A stretch of DNA of 64,000 bases, taken from the NCBI RefSeq assembly GCF_027744825.2, contig NC_071342.1:22288501-22352500 (forward strand), given 5' to 3'. Source of the DNA: Synchiropus splendidus (lineage: Eukaryota; Chordata; Actinopteri; Syngnathiformes; Callionymidae). Every line of letters begins with the position of its first letter. Within the stretch, counting starts at the first letter, position 1. The notes below the pieces were generated by a model, which searched no databases, was not told the origin of the DNA, and saw nothing but the letters and a program-made list of their open reading frames with translations. Made by a program: the position numbers and the translations under genes. Positions 11,561-23,150 of the stretch are shown piece after piece.

Positions 11561-12420
11561 GTGGCATAATGAGGCTCAATTACAACAGGGGTTCTTTCAC
11601 TCATTACAGGACGGGTTTCAGCGCCGTCTTTGTGGGCTCCAAATCAACACTAGCGGCGAGAGATAGCCGGGGCCGCACTTATGAACCCGTTAATAACCGC
11701 CGTCGTGATGAAAACAGCCTCCTCAGCACCCGTCCGCCACACAAACACACAATAGAGAGGGGAGGAATTAGAAGGCTAGCGCTCCAGTTAGCCTCCGAGA
11801 CAATGCAGCGACGACCGACAACCGCCGGTAATTAGCGCATCCACGGCGCCGCCGTAACCCTATACGTCTTTGTCTGTTTCAATCACACTGCGACGCCACT
11901 CACGGCGAGAATTAGGCCTGAGGACGCCATCAATTTCCCTTAACCTGTTTTATATTGCTGTGTGTAGGTGAATGCATGATAGATTGTTCTTGTCAGGCTA
12001 TTAAAAGTGACGCCCGCCGCGTTAAGGAGCGCTTGGGTCCAGAGGTGGTGTTTGTATTTTGGAGAGCAGAACAAATACGCCACAATTTATGTCCCCTCTC
12101 GCGCGCGGCAGACCTCGATATCTGATGCAAATCACAGGCTGTACCGCAAAAGACTCTCGACTTGCCTCTGTCCTGAGCATCATTGGTGGATACACCCCCG
12201 TCCCACCCGCCTCTTCACACTACAGCTCAATCCGCCCTCCCGGAGCCTGTACACTGTCATTGGGAATCAGACAGACAGCCTCTTTATGGCGGTCTTTACG
12301 ACTCCGACTGAAATAACTGTATTCCCAGGTGGAAGATAGAGTGGCGCGGGGAAATGTAACTGTATACATTTACTACAGCCGGAGCGGGAGCGCCAGATAA
12401 GAGATGCCCGGCTGTGGTCA
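11561..12420. promoter_or_regulatory. Candidate CNE cluster
   Basis: Homeodomain-like words such as CAATTACAAC (near 11577) and GGTAATTAGCGC (near 11826) sit in GC-balanced, non-repeat DNA, with further TGATGCAAAT-type octamer-like words near 12122. Two open frames overlap at 12007-12339 without recognisable domains. The pattern is compatible with long-range regulatory sequence. This is inference only. Confidence 0.25.
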
Positions 12421-12579
12421 TTCAGAGGACCGCTTTTTCATCCCCGTCCTTCTTTTAAGGCCCATTTCATCCGTCCCTCTTTTCATCCCCGTGTCCATCC
12501 GCACCCGCAGTCGTGTCGTCCCGGGTTGTCTGGCGAGATGAAAGATGGCTGTGGCGCTCGGGGACGTTGGCACCCTCCG

Positions 12580-12632
12580 TGACACACACACACACACACC
12601 TCTCGCTGTCACACACACATACACATTCACAC
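12580..12632. repeat. (AC)n microsatellite, two short arrays
   Basis: AC runs at about 12580-12598 and 12610-12632, separated by CTCTCGCTGT. Confidence 0.85.
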
Positions 12633-12639
12633 CCAGATT

Positions 12640-13790
12640 CGTCCCTGCTCTTTCATTCGCCACCGAAATGGTCCCTGCCTCGGCTAATTTACATAATACA
12701 CTTCTGACACCTTTACTTTATTCATCAATCACAGGCAGGCAGCTTCTCCAGGTCCGCGCTTTTTTGTCTGAGCATGTCTGTAACGCTGGGCACAAAAGAT
12801 TCATTTCTCAGATTTCCTTCTTTCTTCTTTCCGTCTCTCCTCCTCTGCTGCCACCTCGTCCATCCCTCCTGTTCATCTCGCAAATACACCTCGACGCCCA
12901 TGTGATTATCAACGCAACAACCCTTTTCCACCTCGGTCTGTTGCCCTCACTCACCTATGTACCAGGCTCTCTACCTAAAGGAACCACTTTGGCCTCCTCT
13001 CCTATCTAGATCATCCAAATCTGTGGGACCTGCGCGAGACGGAGCAGAAGGATAGCTAATTTAATATGGGACTGGAAACCCTGTACTCCCTCATGCACCC
13101 CTGAAAACACAGTTGAATATCTTTCCCTTTATTGAATCTGCCTTTCACGGTGACTTGTTTGTTTTGCTCTGGCAATGCCAGCAACAAAGCATCAACCAGC
13201 GATGCCAGAAAACTGCCAGTGGAGTTGATGACCCATACATACATATACAGTTCATACAATAGTGTAATCTGCTCTTCACCCCCACAAGTACTTCAAGTAC
13301 CTATTACCGGTTTGATTCCTTTTGTTCCTTTGTTTGCTTTTTTTAACACCAACTTTTTCTTGTGTTGTGTCTGCTGCTCTATGCCTCTTGTTTGTTGCTA
13401 CTTTTGGACATTGTTTTTGACTATTACATTACTATTTGAACCACTGTTGATTCACAATCCACGATCTGGGATTTGTTTGTTTCTGCTCCTGCTTCTGCCT
13501 CACTCGAGTTACTGTACCAAGCCTGTGTCAGGATGACTGTTGATGGCGATACATATGACAGTGTTGTCACCTTTGACCAGTTGATTTAAAAGCATCTCTC
13601 TATCAATAATGTCTTGTACAGGCGACACAAGGACCCTCACGCACCACAGGGTTGGTGTAGAGCAGGTGAAAGCTCCAACTATTCCAGACAGTTGCCCTCA
13701 TCAAAAACCCATCCTGCCTTTGAAACTCACCTAGATTCCTGCGCTCACTTCATCGATAAAACGTCAAATCATCTTTGGTTCTGAGATGAT
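12640..13790. other. No gene recognised; pyrimidine/T-rich
   Basis: The stretch 13290-13530 is T-rich and gives a hydrophobic-looking open frame (13132-13536) with no recognisable domain. Its composition resembles the T-rich body of fish LTRs, but no paired ends or target-site duplications were found. Confidence 0.4.
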
Positions 13791-13839
13791 GTGTGTACCG
13801 AATGTCTGTGCCTGTGCTCTGCCCCTGGATGTCACTTTT

Positions 13840-14128
13840 CAACACATCCTCAATGCCATGGCGCCATATATACACGTTGGGAAAGTGGACTTTTGCGTCC
13901 TATACTGACGACAGAGGCAGCCGTCCGCGTTGCATGTCGACACATAGGCTTTTCCTTGCAGTAAAAAAAAGTCCCCATGCCTCAACTAAACCCCAAACTC
14001 CGTCTTTATTTTACGTGACGCGCTGCCCACAGAGTCAGGACATGCGCGCCAACATGCAACGTAGAAGGCTGCCTTCGGCCTCAGCATAGGACGTCAATAC
14101 AGTACGCCATGGGAGTCAGGATGTGTTG
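13840..14128. mobile_element. Foldback MITE, copy 1 (complete)
   Basis: The left end CAACACATCCTCAATGCCAT is matched by the reverse complement of the right end, CAACACATCCTGACTCCCAT. The complementarity continues inward through GTCCTATACTGACG / CGTCAATAC..TAGGAC and GCAGCCGTCCGCGTTGCATG / CATGCAACGTAGAAGGCTGC, so the 289-bp element can fold back over most of its length. Related copies lie at 15927, 28116, 55529 and 57812, with partial homology near 43010-43450. There is no transposase. No target-site duplication is convincing at this copy. Confidence 0.75.
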
Positions 14129-14189
14129 ATTTTGGATTGCACTGTGAGGAAAAAAATATTCTACAGCAAGTCAAGAAAAGAGGTCCTGA
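14129..14189 (+). repeat. Flank shared with second MITE copy
   Basis: GGATTGCACTGTGAGGAAAA and TCAAGAAAAGA to the right of MITE copy 1 recur at 16142-16190 to the right of copy 2. The resemblance continues past the MITE end, so the two loci share more than the transposon. Confidence 0.7.
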
Positions 14190-14870
14190 TCTATTCGAAT
14201 GTCGAAGGTCCAGCTCTAGATGAATCCAGTTCCAGTTCTGTCAGGCTCCCAGACAACAAGGGTCACTTGGAAGTGTGATCCTGCTCAAGTATGCCAGTCT
14301 GACACCACCTGAAAAACAAAAAAGTTTTCCATCAAGTGTGAAATTAGAACCTTTAAATCCAAAAAATCAGTCAATTTCCTGGAAATGTTCGACGTCTAAA
14401 GCAAATTGAGTTCACATTTCTGTTTTGGCTCGTGAACTATTACAGCCATTAGAAAGCGTAGTGTCCTCTTCTGAGCCGATACCTACACATCAGTTTTGTA
14501 TGACAAGCAGTCGACCTGAACATGTCCAGCTTTGAGGAGATGTCAAGAGATGATCAAACATAGCGGCTTTCCACTGAAAGAAGGATGGAGATGCAGCAGA
14601 CTGTTTCATGTACCTCAACTGGATGAGAAGTTTGAGACTCGAGGGTGAGGACGGGAGCTGGGTCGTGATTGTCTCACACATAGAACGGACTGCAAACCTG
14701 GTGCTTCAGTTGTAACTCATGACACTGCACCTAATATCAGGGCGTCCGTGGGTGTGATCATGTGACTCCACATCTTCGGCTATTGAGCCTGGACTGCGGA
14801 ACAATGTCGCTTTTGTGAAAGAACGAATCCCCATCAACAGCAAACAAGACAAGAATCAACACGGAAAACA
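14190..14870. other. No gene recognised
   Basis: Unique-looking sequence with no supported feature. Confidence 0.5.
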
Positions 14871-15095
14871 ATAAGTCATCTGTGATTAAAAGACCAGCGT
14901 TTTCTTTTGTCCCCTCATTTGAGTGTGAGCTTCTCACATCCCAATTACCTGATAGGAATTAAAAGGGCTGGAAAACCTCGCACTTGCTCATCAGCGGCGA
15001 GTGCGACCGTCGTGAAGATATCAATTTGGAACAGATGGGCTCGCCGTCAAGGGCTCACATCTCCCTTTCAATTAAAAAATCTGAAGCAGTCATTG
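14871..15095. promoter_or_regulatory. Candidate CNE
   Basis: TGATTAAAAG, CCCAATTACCTGATAGGAAT, GATATCAATTTGGAACAGAT and TTTCAATTAAAAAATC are homeodomain-type words in non-repeat DNA. The call rests only on motif density. Confidence 0.3.
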
Positions 15096-15926
15096 TCTTG
15101 ACTGTCAGGGTGGGGGGTGGGGGCTTGTTTGTGTCCGTGACTAGCAGAGGAATTTTCTTTTTTTGACATTCACGCCGTCTGGCGACTAGCGGTCGTGCTG
15201 GGTTCAAACGGAACTGATCTGAGCGCGGCTATCGCGCTGTCTACCTGCACCATCGTCGTGTTGTGTTGACTGTATGGCAACTTGTGACTAGGACGTGTGT
15301 CATATGAGTCGAGGTGTATTTTCCGTATGTTTCAGGATGGATGCCCACTTGGGCAGGGTCTTGGGTGTGGTCTCCACTGGAGTCACACGGCACACAAACT
15401 CGTGGGGAGACCAGTTACGGAGCGAGGCAACACGAACATGGTCAGGGAGAAACCTGAAACAGAAAATAGGCGATTAATAAGGGGGACAACCAAAGATGCA
15501 CTCGGAGGTTACTCACGAGGCCCAAGTAAAAAAAGCCCTCCGCAGTGGCTCTAAATCACACACGCACGAGGAAAAACTCGAATGCGAGGCAACGGAAAAA
15601 GTGAGTCAAATCAAAATAGCCACACGCACAACAGCAGCAAGAAGTAAACAAATGTGGAGGAAGGAGAGCAGGCGGCTGAGAAAAGACATCAAGCACGCAC
15701 AGAATTTGGAACGACAGGGAGCAGCGAGGATCTAAGGGGTTTTACTGTGAGGACGCACAGCAACCATCTGGCAACACGAGCTGGGACCCAGGTGTTGAAA
15801 TCCACGTGAGGTTGATTCGCAAATGAATCCCAGCCGCATCGCACGGGAAGCTGGAAACAATGAAGGAAACGGAAATGATCAGGCAACAACAAAATAAAAG
15901 CACGGGAGAAAACACGGCACATGACA
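15096..15926. other. No gene recognised; contains a locally duplicated segment
   Basis: At 15369-15421 the words TCTCCACTGG, CACACAAACTCGTGGGGAGA and CCAGTTACG recur at 16199-16256. The lysine/arginine-rich open frame at 15496-15735 has no known domain. Nothing else is supported. Confidence 0.5.
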
Positions 15927-16138
15927 CCGTCTGCGTTGCATGTCCACACATAGGCACTTCATTGCAGTAAAAACGTCCCCACGCCTCAACCAAACCCCAA
16001 CCTCGGTCTTTTTTTACGTGATGCGCTGCCCATGGAGTCAGGACATGCTGCAGAGGGCGGAACATGCAACACAGAAGGCTGCCTTCGGCGTCAGAATAGG
16101 ACGTCAATACATTACGCCATGGGAGTCAGGATGTGTTG
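15927..16138. mobile_element. Foldback MITE, copy 2 (left end missing)
   Basis: From CCGTCTGCGTTGCATG onward this copy follows the middle and right half of copy 1 at 13840-14128, ending in ACGCCATGGGAGTCAGGATG TGTTG. The left terminal repeat is absent, so the copy is truncated or was duplicated only in part. The flank to the right also matches copy 1. Confidence 0.75.
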
Positions 16139-16256
16139 GTATTGGATTGCACAGTGAGGAAAAAATATTCTCCCGCAGGTCAAGAAAAGACTGGCCCGAG
16201 TCTCCACTGGAATCTCTCAAACTGCACACAAACCCGTGGGGAGACCAGTTACGAGT
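16139..16256 (+). repeat. Duplicated flank of MITE copy 2
   Basis: The first 50 bp match 14129-14189. The stretch 16199-16256 matches 15369-15421 (TCTCCACTGG, GTGGGGAGACCAGTTACG). The locus is thus a mosaic of two local duplications. Confidence 0.65.
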
Positions 16257-17180
16257 TACGGTCTGAAAACACTCATAAAAAATCTCTTCGTTCAGCCTGT
16301 TCGGATTGTTGCGCAACACAGGATGTGATCGAGACAGAATGACAATGGAGAGAAGAGAGGCGACTTCCTTGTGAGACCAAAAGTTCAGTCTGGAATCATG
16401 CGTCTCACAATATATTGTCAAGACTAATTCTTATTTTTGCCTGTTTATAAGGTTTGGAGTCTACTGTAGAGACAAGAATGAAGGAAACAGTGTTCAAGCC
16501 ACCAACATGGCTGCGCCCCACTTTCAGCGCAAAAAGTCTCTGCATGAGCTCAGGTCCCAAAAAGAGAGACATCAAGCCTAAAGTGTCTTTCTCTTTTTGT
16601 TAAATGACAGGACGTGTCAACACCGTGATGAGGGATAGTGATCGCATAAATTAGAGCGCAGCTTCTCTTTTCTTCTCAGATTTCTTCTTCCACGCAACCC
16701 CACCCCGCCGCCACCGCCACCTCCCTCCATCACCGCCGCCCTGAACACATCCCTGTCACTTGCAATATCCCTTCTGTTTCCAAAAAAAACCCCCTCAGCT
16801 CACACTCCTGATCTATCCTTCTCCCTTTAAAGATGGGCAGAGTGTCACGCACAAGAGCGGAAGCAAAGGAAGAAGAAGAAGAAGGAGGATGAGGAGGGAG
16901 GGAGGGGCGGGGGCGCTATGCAAAGCAGGGCCCCGGTAAGCCAAAGTCGGCAGGCTGAGATGAGGTGTCAGCATCGCGCGGGCACACTGATGTATGAATG
17001 CGGCGGAATCAAACGCGTCACTCGACAGACAGGAGGGGGTTGGAAAGGTGAAAGCGGCTTGCTGAGAGAGAGCAGCTGTACATCGGCGTCAAGGTGCTAG
17101 CGTGTCTCCCTCCCTCCTGCTATCACTCTGCCTTTCTTGTACTTATTTATTTATTTTGGCCCTGTTTTTCTTCATCTCTA
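16257..17180. other. No gene recognised; GAA/GGA tract near 16855-16915
   Basis: Unique-looking DNA with a purine tract of AGAAG and GGAGG words at about 16855-16915. Confidence 0.5.
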
Positions 17181-17600
17181 ACTCTCATGCCGCTGCGAGC
17201 TGCGGAGGAGGCCACAGCCCTAACAAGGTACAGCGGTCACAAAGAGAGCGGAGCGAAGCGACGGCGAGAGAACACAGCTACTCGGAAAATATTAGCATAT
17301 CCCCTCAGGAATACCAACTAAATTGATACCGAATGAACTCAAGCCCTCCTCTCCATTCTCGCCCCCCTCCCCGTCACCTCCTCCTCCTCCTCTGTTTTGT
17401 GCTCGCAGACCTCTGCCGAGCTGTCACGCCGTCTTATTCATTAATATGTGTAAATCCTTGTTTTCGTCAACACGCGCGGACACCGGGCAGAGCGACATCA
17501 GGGGCCCGGTGTCGCCCGCCGACTCCCCGACTCGGGTTCATCGTCTGAGGCTCGTCAATCAGAGCCAGGTGGATGAAAGGGAAGGGAAAAAATAAGAGTC
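17181..17600. promoter_or_regulatory. Candidate CNE, GC-richer
   Basis: CTTATTCATTAATATGTGTA near 17430 and a GC-richer stretch with several CpG near 17470-17540 lie in non-repeat DNA. Open frames at 17323-17595 have no recognisable domain and are proline-rich from the CT-rich sequence at 17340-17395. Confidence 0.25.
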
Positions 17601-20020
17601 TTAAAAAGCGTGGAAAAGGAAGCGAGACAGATGGAACTTTTGCCTTTGTATATGGGGAGTTGAAATGCCGCCCTCTGAGACACCCAGTCAGGTTTTAAAT
17701 AGAAACCATGCCTCTGTCTGATGTCAGTGCAGGTGCACAACAACCAGCGTTTTTTTCTCTCTTCTGTTTTGGTTGGTTCATTGTTAGCTCATGAAACACT
17801 CACACTTGTTTCTACTCTCTAGAGGTCACCAGGTGTCATGTGATGTACCCCCAAATGGCCATGTTGCACTCATACCAGGAGTACTTTGGGAGCTTGTTAC
17901 CCCCACCTTGTGGCCGTTGTGTGAACTAAATCTGGTTGACAGAAGCACAAGTGTTGGCACTTCTTCTGACACAGCGTGGACGTCATCAAATTCTTTTAGT
18001 AAGGACTGAAGTGGATTTGCGTCTGCAGAGGAGCAGCACTTTACAATTAAAATGATTAAAAATTTTACCAAAAGTGTTTAAAAACAAGATGATGCCATCA
18101 TGACGTAGGCGCAGGGTTAGCTGATGCAGCGTCTCTCATTTTCTTGGGCACCACCTCATCTCTCCTCGCTCTTTCAAACAAGCAGTTTTTCATCTCAGAC
18201 TTTTTGACACTCTTTTTACAGGCAAATGTCACTCGTGCCTTTGCCCAAAACAAACAACCGCCTTGCTTGTTAAACCCATGGTTCTGACTGAGACTGTCCC
18301 GGGGATATTAAATCTACCACCCTGGTGATGTTCACACACCTGCCATTTTGCCCTGCATGAGAAAAGCGCCCTCTTTTCTCATCTTTCTTTTTTTTTTTTT
18401 TTTTTTAAATTTTCAATTCCCTAATGTATTTCGGTATCTGACGGGGCGTTTAAGTTGCTGTGAGAGTCTTGTCCCGACCTGTGCCACAGCGCCATCGCCC
18501 CTCACACTCACCGCTGCGTGGTCTAAAAAGGCCCCTCCGACCTGCAGCATGAGACAGACAGACAGGTAAAAATGACAATTGTGTTGACGTTGTTTGGAGC
18601 TACTTTAAACCTCCTTGGTGCTGCTCCTGGTCCACTGATAATGAAATAACCACCAGTCACATGTCTATATGTCAAAGATAATATATTAATTGTGTAAAAT
18701 GACCTCCCTGACTGAAGATCTGTGATGGCTCACAGTAACACCGGTGACTTTGATCCAGCTTCTGGCAGATCCTCTGGATGCCTACCAGCAACCTTGAGCT
18801 CTGACTTGCCACATTTGGTGGCAGCAGTGTGTCGTTGAATTGACTTGACAGCTGCAGATCTGTGACAGTTACCAACTATGGAGAAGTTCTTGAAGAGAAA
18901 AAATGATAAAGAAAGTGACAACAATAAACACTGCTCAAGAAATCACCTGCTGAACCAGTTTTGAAAACACTTTCATTGACACTTTACTTCTGTCTTCTTT
19001 AGTTTATATTTTGAAAAAAAACAATATATATAAATACATATATGTATATTATTCTTATTTCACAATATTTAGACATTGTTTTAGTGTATTTATTTTACTC
19101 AAAATTTTATTCATGACATACAGTTTTTCCAGTTTTCTCAGCAGTTTGGATGGAGATTTGTTTTCTATTTTTCGTCAGTAAATTTGATGAACATGACTTG
19201 CACCTGCTTCTGCTGTTAGTTGGACTTCTCTATGACAAATATCTTTGTGTGTAAGTAGATTAAATAATATTGAACACAAATGAAATGAGAGTCATGAGTC
19301 AGTTCTATTCCTTGAATGGGCCCTGGGCCCATTTGCTGTGGGCCCCGAGATCTAAAAGGTTAAGTAAACCCCTGCTCTAAAGGTGTAACTGAGTCCAAAT
19401 CTCAGTCATCAAAGAAAAATAAAAGTTTTTTTTATTATCACGACAAGCGGTGAGAACAAGACAGAGAACGTATACGTGGATTACTAGGTTGGAAACGCGA
19501 GCCGGCAGAAGCGTCTCGTAGCTTTTCGGCTTACGTTCCAGAATATATGCTGCGAACGACAGAACAACACCTTCTTCATTAAACTACGATTGTTCCACTG
19601 GTTCAGGCTCTTAAACATCATCGACTCGCCGGGTGAAATTAATTAGAAAATCAGAAAACTTAAGACGGGGGTTTGACGTCCGCACGGGTGGATGAGACTC
19701 ATTTTGACTTTCATCTTCATCCTTTCATTTACATCTATTAATGACTGCTGTTGCTGCAGTTAAACTTGGATTGTGGCTTGTAACCTTCACAAATGTGTGG
19801 AGATGTCGCAACTTGTATCAGAGTCTTTGGGCTCAAAGATGAAATGGTGCATTAAAATCTGTTATCCTTTGTTTTGTTTTTCCTGCCTTTGGGTGCAAAC
19901 ATTGATTTGTGCTGGTCTGGGCTGAAACCTGTGTCAGTAGCTAACTGCTTCAGCAATGTTTAGAAAAACTTCTTCTTTAATATGAAGGCTGTTGACATCC
20001 ACTTGGGTCCCGGGATGCAG
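17601..20020. other. No gene recognised; poly-T and AT-rich tracts
   Basis: A T run lies at about 18388-18405, and an AT-rich low-complexity patch at about 19010-19080 includes short ATAT runs. An exact palindrome ATGGGCCC-T-GGGCCCAT lies at 19316-19332. No gene is supported. Confidence 0.5.
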
Positions 20021-20109
20021 ATCACAGGTGAGCTATGAATCTCTGGTCTGGTGTTTGAGGGTTTGCAGCGTTTAGAGAGACACGAAATGCAAGTGAGCAA
20101 AGGAAACAT

Positions 20110-20940
20110 TCAAGAAACCAGATGATCTGTGACCAAGTTGATCGAAGTGAGTAGAGCTGGAAAGTGAAAGTGAACCTTCTTATCATCTGCACTACGTCTG
20201 GTGACGCAACATGAAGTTGAAACTCTTCCAAACAGAGGGGAAATGAGTGAGATTTGGACTTCAGAGTGTTAACAGAAGAAAGCTGTAGGTTCATGCTACA
20301 GACTGGAGTTGACCCACAGGTGGACCCAGAGCTTCTGTGGACCTCCACATGGCACTAGAACCAGAAGAAACAGATTAGCTCAGAACTTTTAGAGGACTTT
20401 TCTCAGTGTTGGTGACAAGAAGATGTTACAGGTCTCCTGCTCTCAAGCCAGAGAAGCAACAGACATCGGATCATCTGTACATGGATCTTCAAGGAGAAGA
20501 CGTGAGTAGAGCTGGAAAGTGAAAGTGAACCTTGTTATCATCTGGAATATGTCTAGTGACGCAAAATGAAGTTGAGACTCTTCCAAACAGAGGGGTGATG
20601 AGTGAGATTTGGACTTGACATGGCACTAGATCCAGGAGAAACAGATCAGCTCAGAACTTCTAGAGGACTTTTCTCAGTGTTGGTGACAAGAAAATGTTAC
20701 AGGTCTCCTGCGCTCGAGCCAAAGGGGCAACAGACATCGGATCATCTGTACATGGATTTTCAAGGAGAAGGCGTGAGTAGAGCTGGAAAGTGAAAGTGAA
20801 CCTTCTTATCATCTGGAATATGTCTAGTGACGCAACATGAATTTGAGACTCTTCCAAACAGAGGGGTGATGAGTGGGATTTGGACTTGACATGACACTAG
20901 ATCCAGGAGAAACAGGTCACCTCAGAACTTTTCACAGGCG
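20110..20940 (+). repeat. Tandem duplication, about 2.8 copies
   Basis: GTGAGTAGAGCTGGAAAGTG starts at 20147, 20502 and 20773. Each start is followed by GAAAGTGAACCTT, TATCATCTG, GTGACGCAA, ACTCTTCCAAACAGAGGGG and GAGATTTGGACTT (the last with one change in copy 3). The first unit is about 355 bp and the second about 271 bp. The difference is an 84-bp block near 20256-20345 present only in unit 1. The third copy breaks off near 20940. The open frames on both strands within it have no domain. Confidence 0.85.
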
Positions 20941-22285
20941 TTTCAAAATCAATTTGAGATCAATTTGACTCCATCCTGTCGGGATTGGGATTAAGATTAA
21001 AGACATGACGTGAACCAGAAGCCAGACGGGTGGCAGGTCGGAGCAAACACATAAAACCGAGCAGCTCGCCACATCTCGAAAGACTGGCCTGGTTTTTGTG
21101 AGGTTAAAAATGGATTTTTAGACGCAGTGTAATTGGTTCAGTGTAAGAGGGAGGACTGTTACTCCAGAGGGAATCTCTGCTTAACAGCTTCAACAGAGTC
21201 TGAAGAGGATTATTTACAATGTTGCATCATGAAATATGTATATATATCGCTGAGCCGGCAGTAAAGGCGGATGCCGAGAAGCTTCCAGACTAATGTCACA
21301 TATTGACACCTCGTGTGTGAGGAGGACAGAAGGAGAAAAAAGGGGTGTGAATGTCACTTTGAACTGTCATACAGTTGCACCTCGCCTTCCTCACACACAC
21401 ACACACATCCTAATGAGACGGAGAGGGGCTTCCGCTGTGCCAACCCAGGGGCCAAGGTGGGAGCGACGCCTTCTCTCCCGCGCCCGCCGTAAACACACAC
21501 GCCGAGGCCTCCCTGGGCCTGACAGGCTCAGATAAATCAGGCCCTCCACACTCCTCCGCCCACCCGCCTCTCCGTCTCTGCCGCCCCTCCCTCGCCACCT
21601 GGGGAGGAGGAGAGTGTTAATTTCAGTGGGGAGAAACGGAGAGGAGGTGAGGAGTGATGCGACGCTGTGTGAGTGTCTGATTTAGAAAGTTGTGACGCTA
21701 AGCCCTCTCCGTTTGCACGACTCCTAGTGTCGTGGAAGGTAAATGGTTCTCAGCCAAGAAGAGTTTGAGGTTGCAGGAGGAGCCGTCGCACCTCACCCAT
21801 TAAAGAGACGTCCCGTCAGGTATCTGTAGAATGGACATTTTTATCTCAATATAGGTTGTTTCCTCCATGATGACAGACAGTGACAGCACCACTGACCCCC
21901 AGTGGTTAGGTTTGTGTCCCACACAGGCGAGACGTAGCCAGTGTTGAACACTTCGGAAGCTCATTGCTTCCATTGAACTAGTTGATGACGCACCAGTGTT
22001 GGCTCAGGAGCGAGACTGCATATTAAGCAACGTAAGCAAACCCAGGTGCTGACAGATAAAAGTACAGAAAACAAATGGATACAATCCAAAAGTGTACACT
22101 GATCTCCAACAGTGACTAGTGGGTCGATCCACAGTTCACATCACTGTCCATAAGTGTCTCAGCAAGTCCGAAAGCAACTCATCCTCATTCCCAAGAGCGA
22201 CTGTTTCCGAGTTCAACTTCAACTGAGACGTTTACTGTAGTACACCTGGCGTGTTTGAGGTGCTGTATATACCTTAAACCTAAAG
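20941..22285. other. No gene recognised; short (AC)n near 21393-21408
   Basis: Mostly unique sequence. 21420-21620 is GC-richer with CCTCC words. No supported gene. Confidence 0.5.
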
Positions 22286-22290
22286 TTCAA

Positions 22291-22885
22291 TGCCATGATT
22301 CCGCTTTTATTTTGGTCATGTGAGTCCTGTTTCGTTTTCTCCCTCCGTTCTTCCTGTTCCTGTGGCACACGGCTGGAGCCACCCAACCCCTGATCACCTG
22401 TGTATAAAGACACCTGGACTCCAGCAGCGTGTGCCAGGTCGTGTGCTTCATTTGCTCCACCTGGTCTGCGTTCGTTCCTCTCTACCCGCGTACATTTATC
22501 CAACGTTTTGAATTATAGTTTTTGTAGTTTGACTCCCTCTGTTCTCCCTGCTCCGCGTGGCTTCTTGGTTTTCTCTGTTTCTGTTCTTTGTTTTGACGAC
22601 CCCAACAGTTTACTTTGTGTTTTTGCTCATTGTGTCTTTGCGCTCTTATTACAGACTCTTCTTGCATTCTTTCTCCCGGTTTGGTGACACTTTTCGTTTG
22701 GACTCATTCCGTTGTGGACTCAGTTTTGGTGACGCTCTGGATTTGTCGTCTGTTTTCTACTTCCGGTTCGGTGACGCCTTTCGTTATATATTTTGTATCT
22801 TAAATTATTGTATTGACTCACTCCTGCCTCCTGTGACTCTTTCAACACTGCACTTGGGTCTTGCCCCGCTCCACGAATTGTAACA
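22291..22885 (+). mobile_element. Solo LTR, family 1, copy 1
   Basis: The element starts TGCCATGATTCCGCTTTTAT and ends TTGTAACA. It is flanked on both sides by TTCAA (22286-22290 and 22886-22890), an exact 5-bp target-site duplication. Ends of the TG..CA type with a 5-bp duplication are what an LTR retrotransposon leaves. No internal retroelement sequence is present, so this is a solo LTR of about 595 bp. A TATAAAG box lies at 22403-22409. Three GGTGAC words (about 22675-22775) are internal sub-repeats. Three more copies are in this window. The superfamily is unknown. Confidence 0.85.
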
Positions 22886-22902
22886 TTCAACCAACTGATG
22901 TT

Positions 22903-23150
22903 TACTGATGAGCACATGGTTATATCGCAGAACATTGTGAATTTAGCTTTTTTTTATTATTATTAAAGTCTACATTTAACAACGTTTTTATCTGATATTC
23001 TAGTTTTTTTTAATCCAGCGTGGAGCTCAGGCCATTGTCAACAGAAAATGTTCAGACAAAACAGAGTAGGTAAAATGCGATATAAAAATTATTTACATTA
23101 TTATTAGTATACATTTAATTGTTTTATTAATAATAATAATAATAATGATG
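22903..23150. other. AT-rich tract with (AAT)n
   Basis: T runs near 22950 and 23005, and an AAT trinucleotide run near 23129-23146. No gene. Confidence 0.6.

Noticed and set aside
12950..13560. Another solo LTR
   Set aside because: The T-rich composition is similar, but I found no paired ends or target-site duplication and no second copy in the window.
22291..22885. DNA transposon (MITE) rather than LTR
   Set aside because: Inverted similarity is limited to about 11 bases, ends are TG..CA, and the exact 5-bp duplications and TATA box fit an LTR better.
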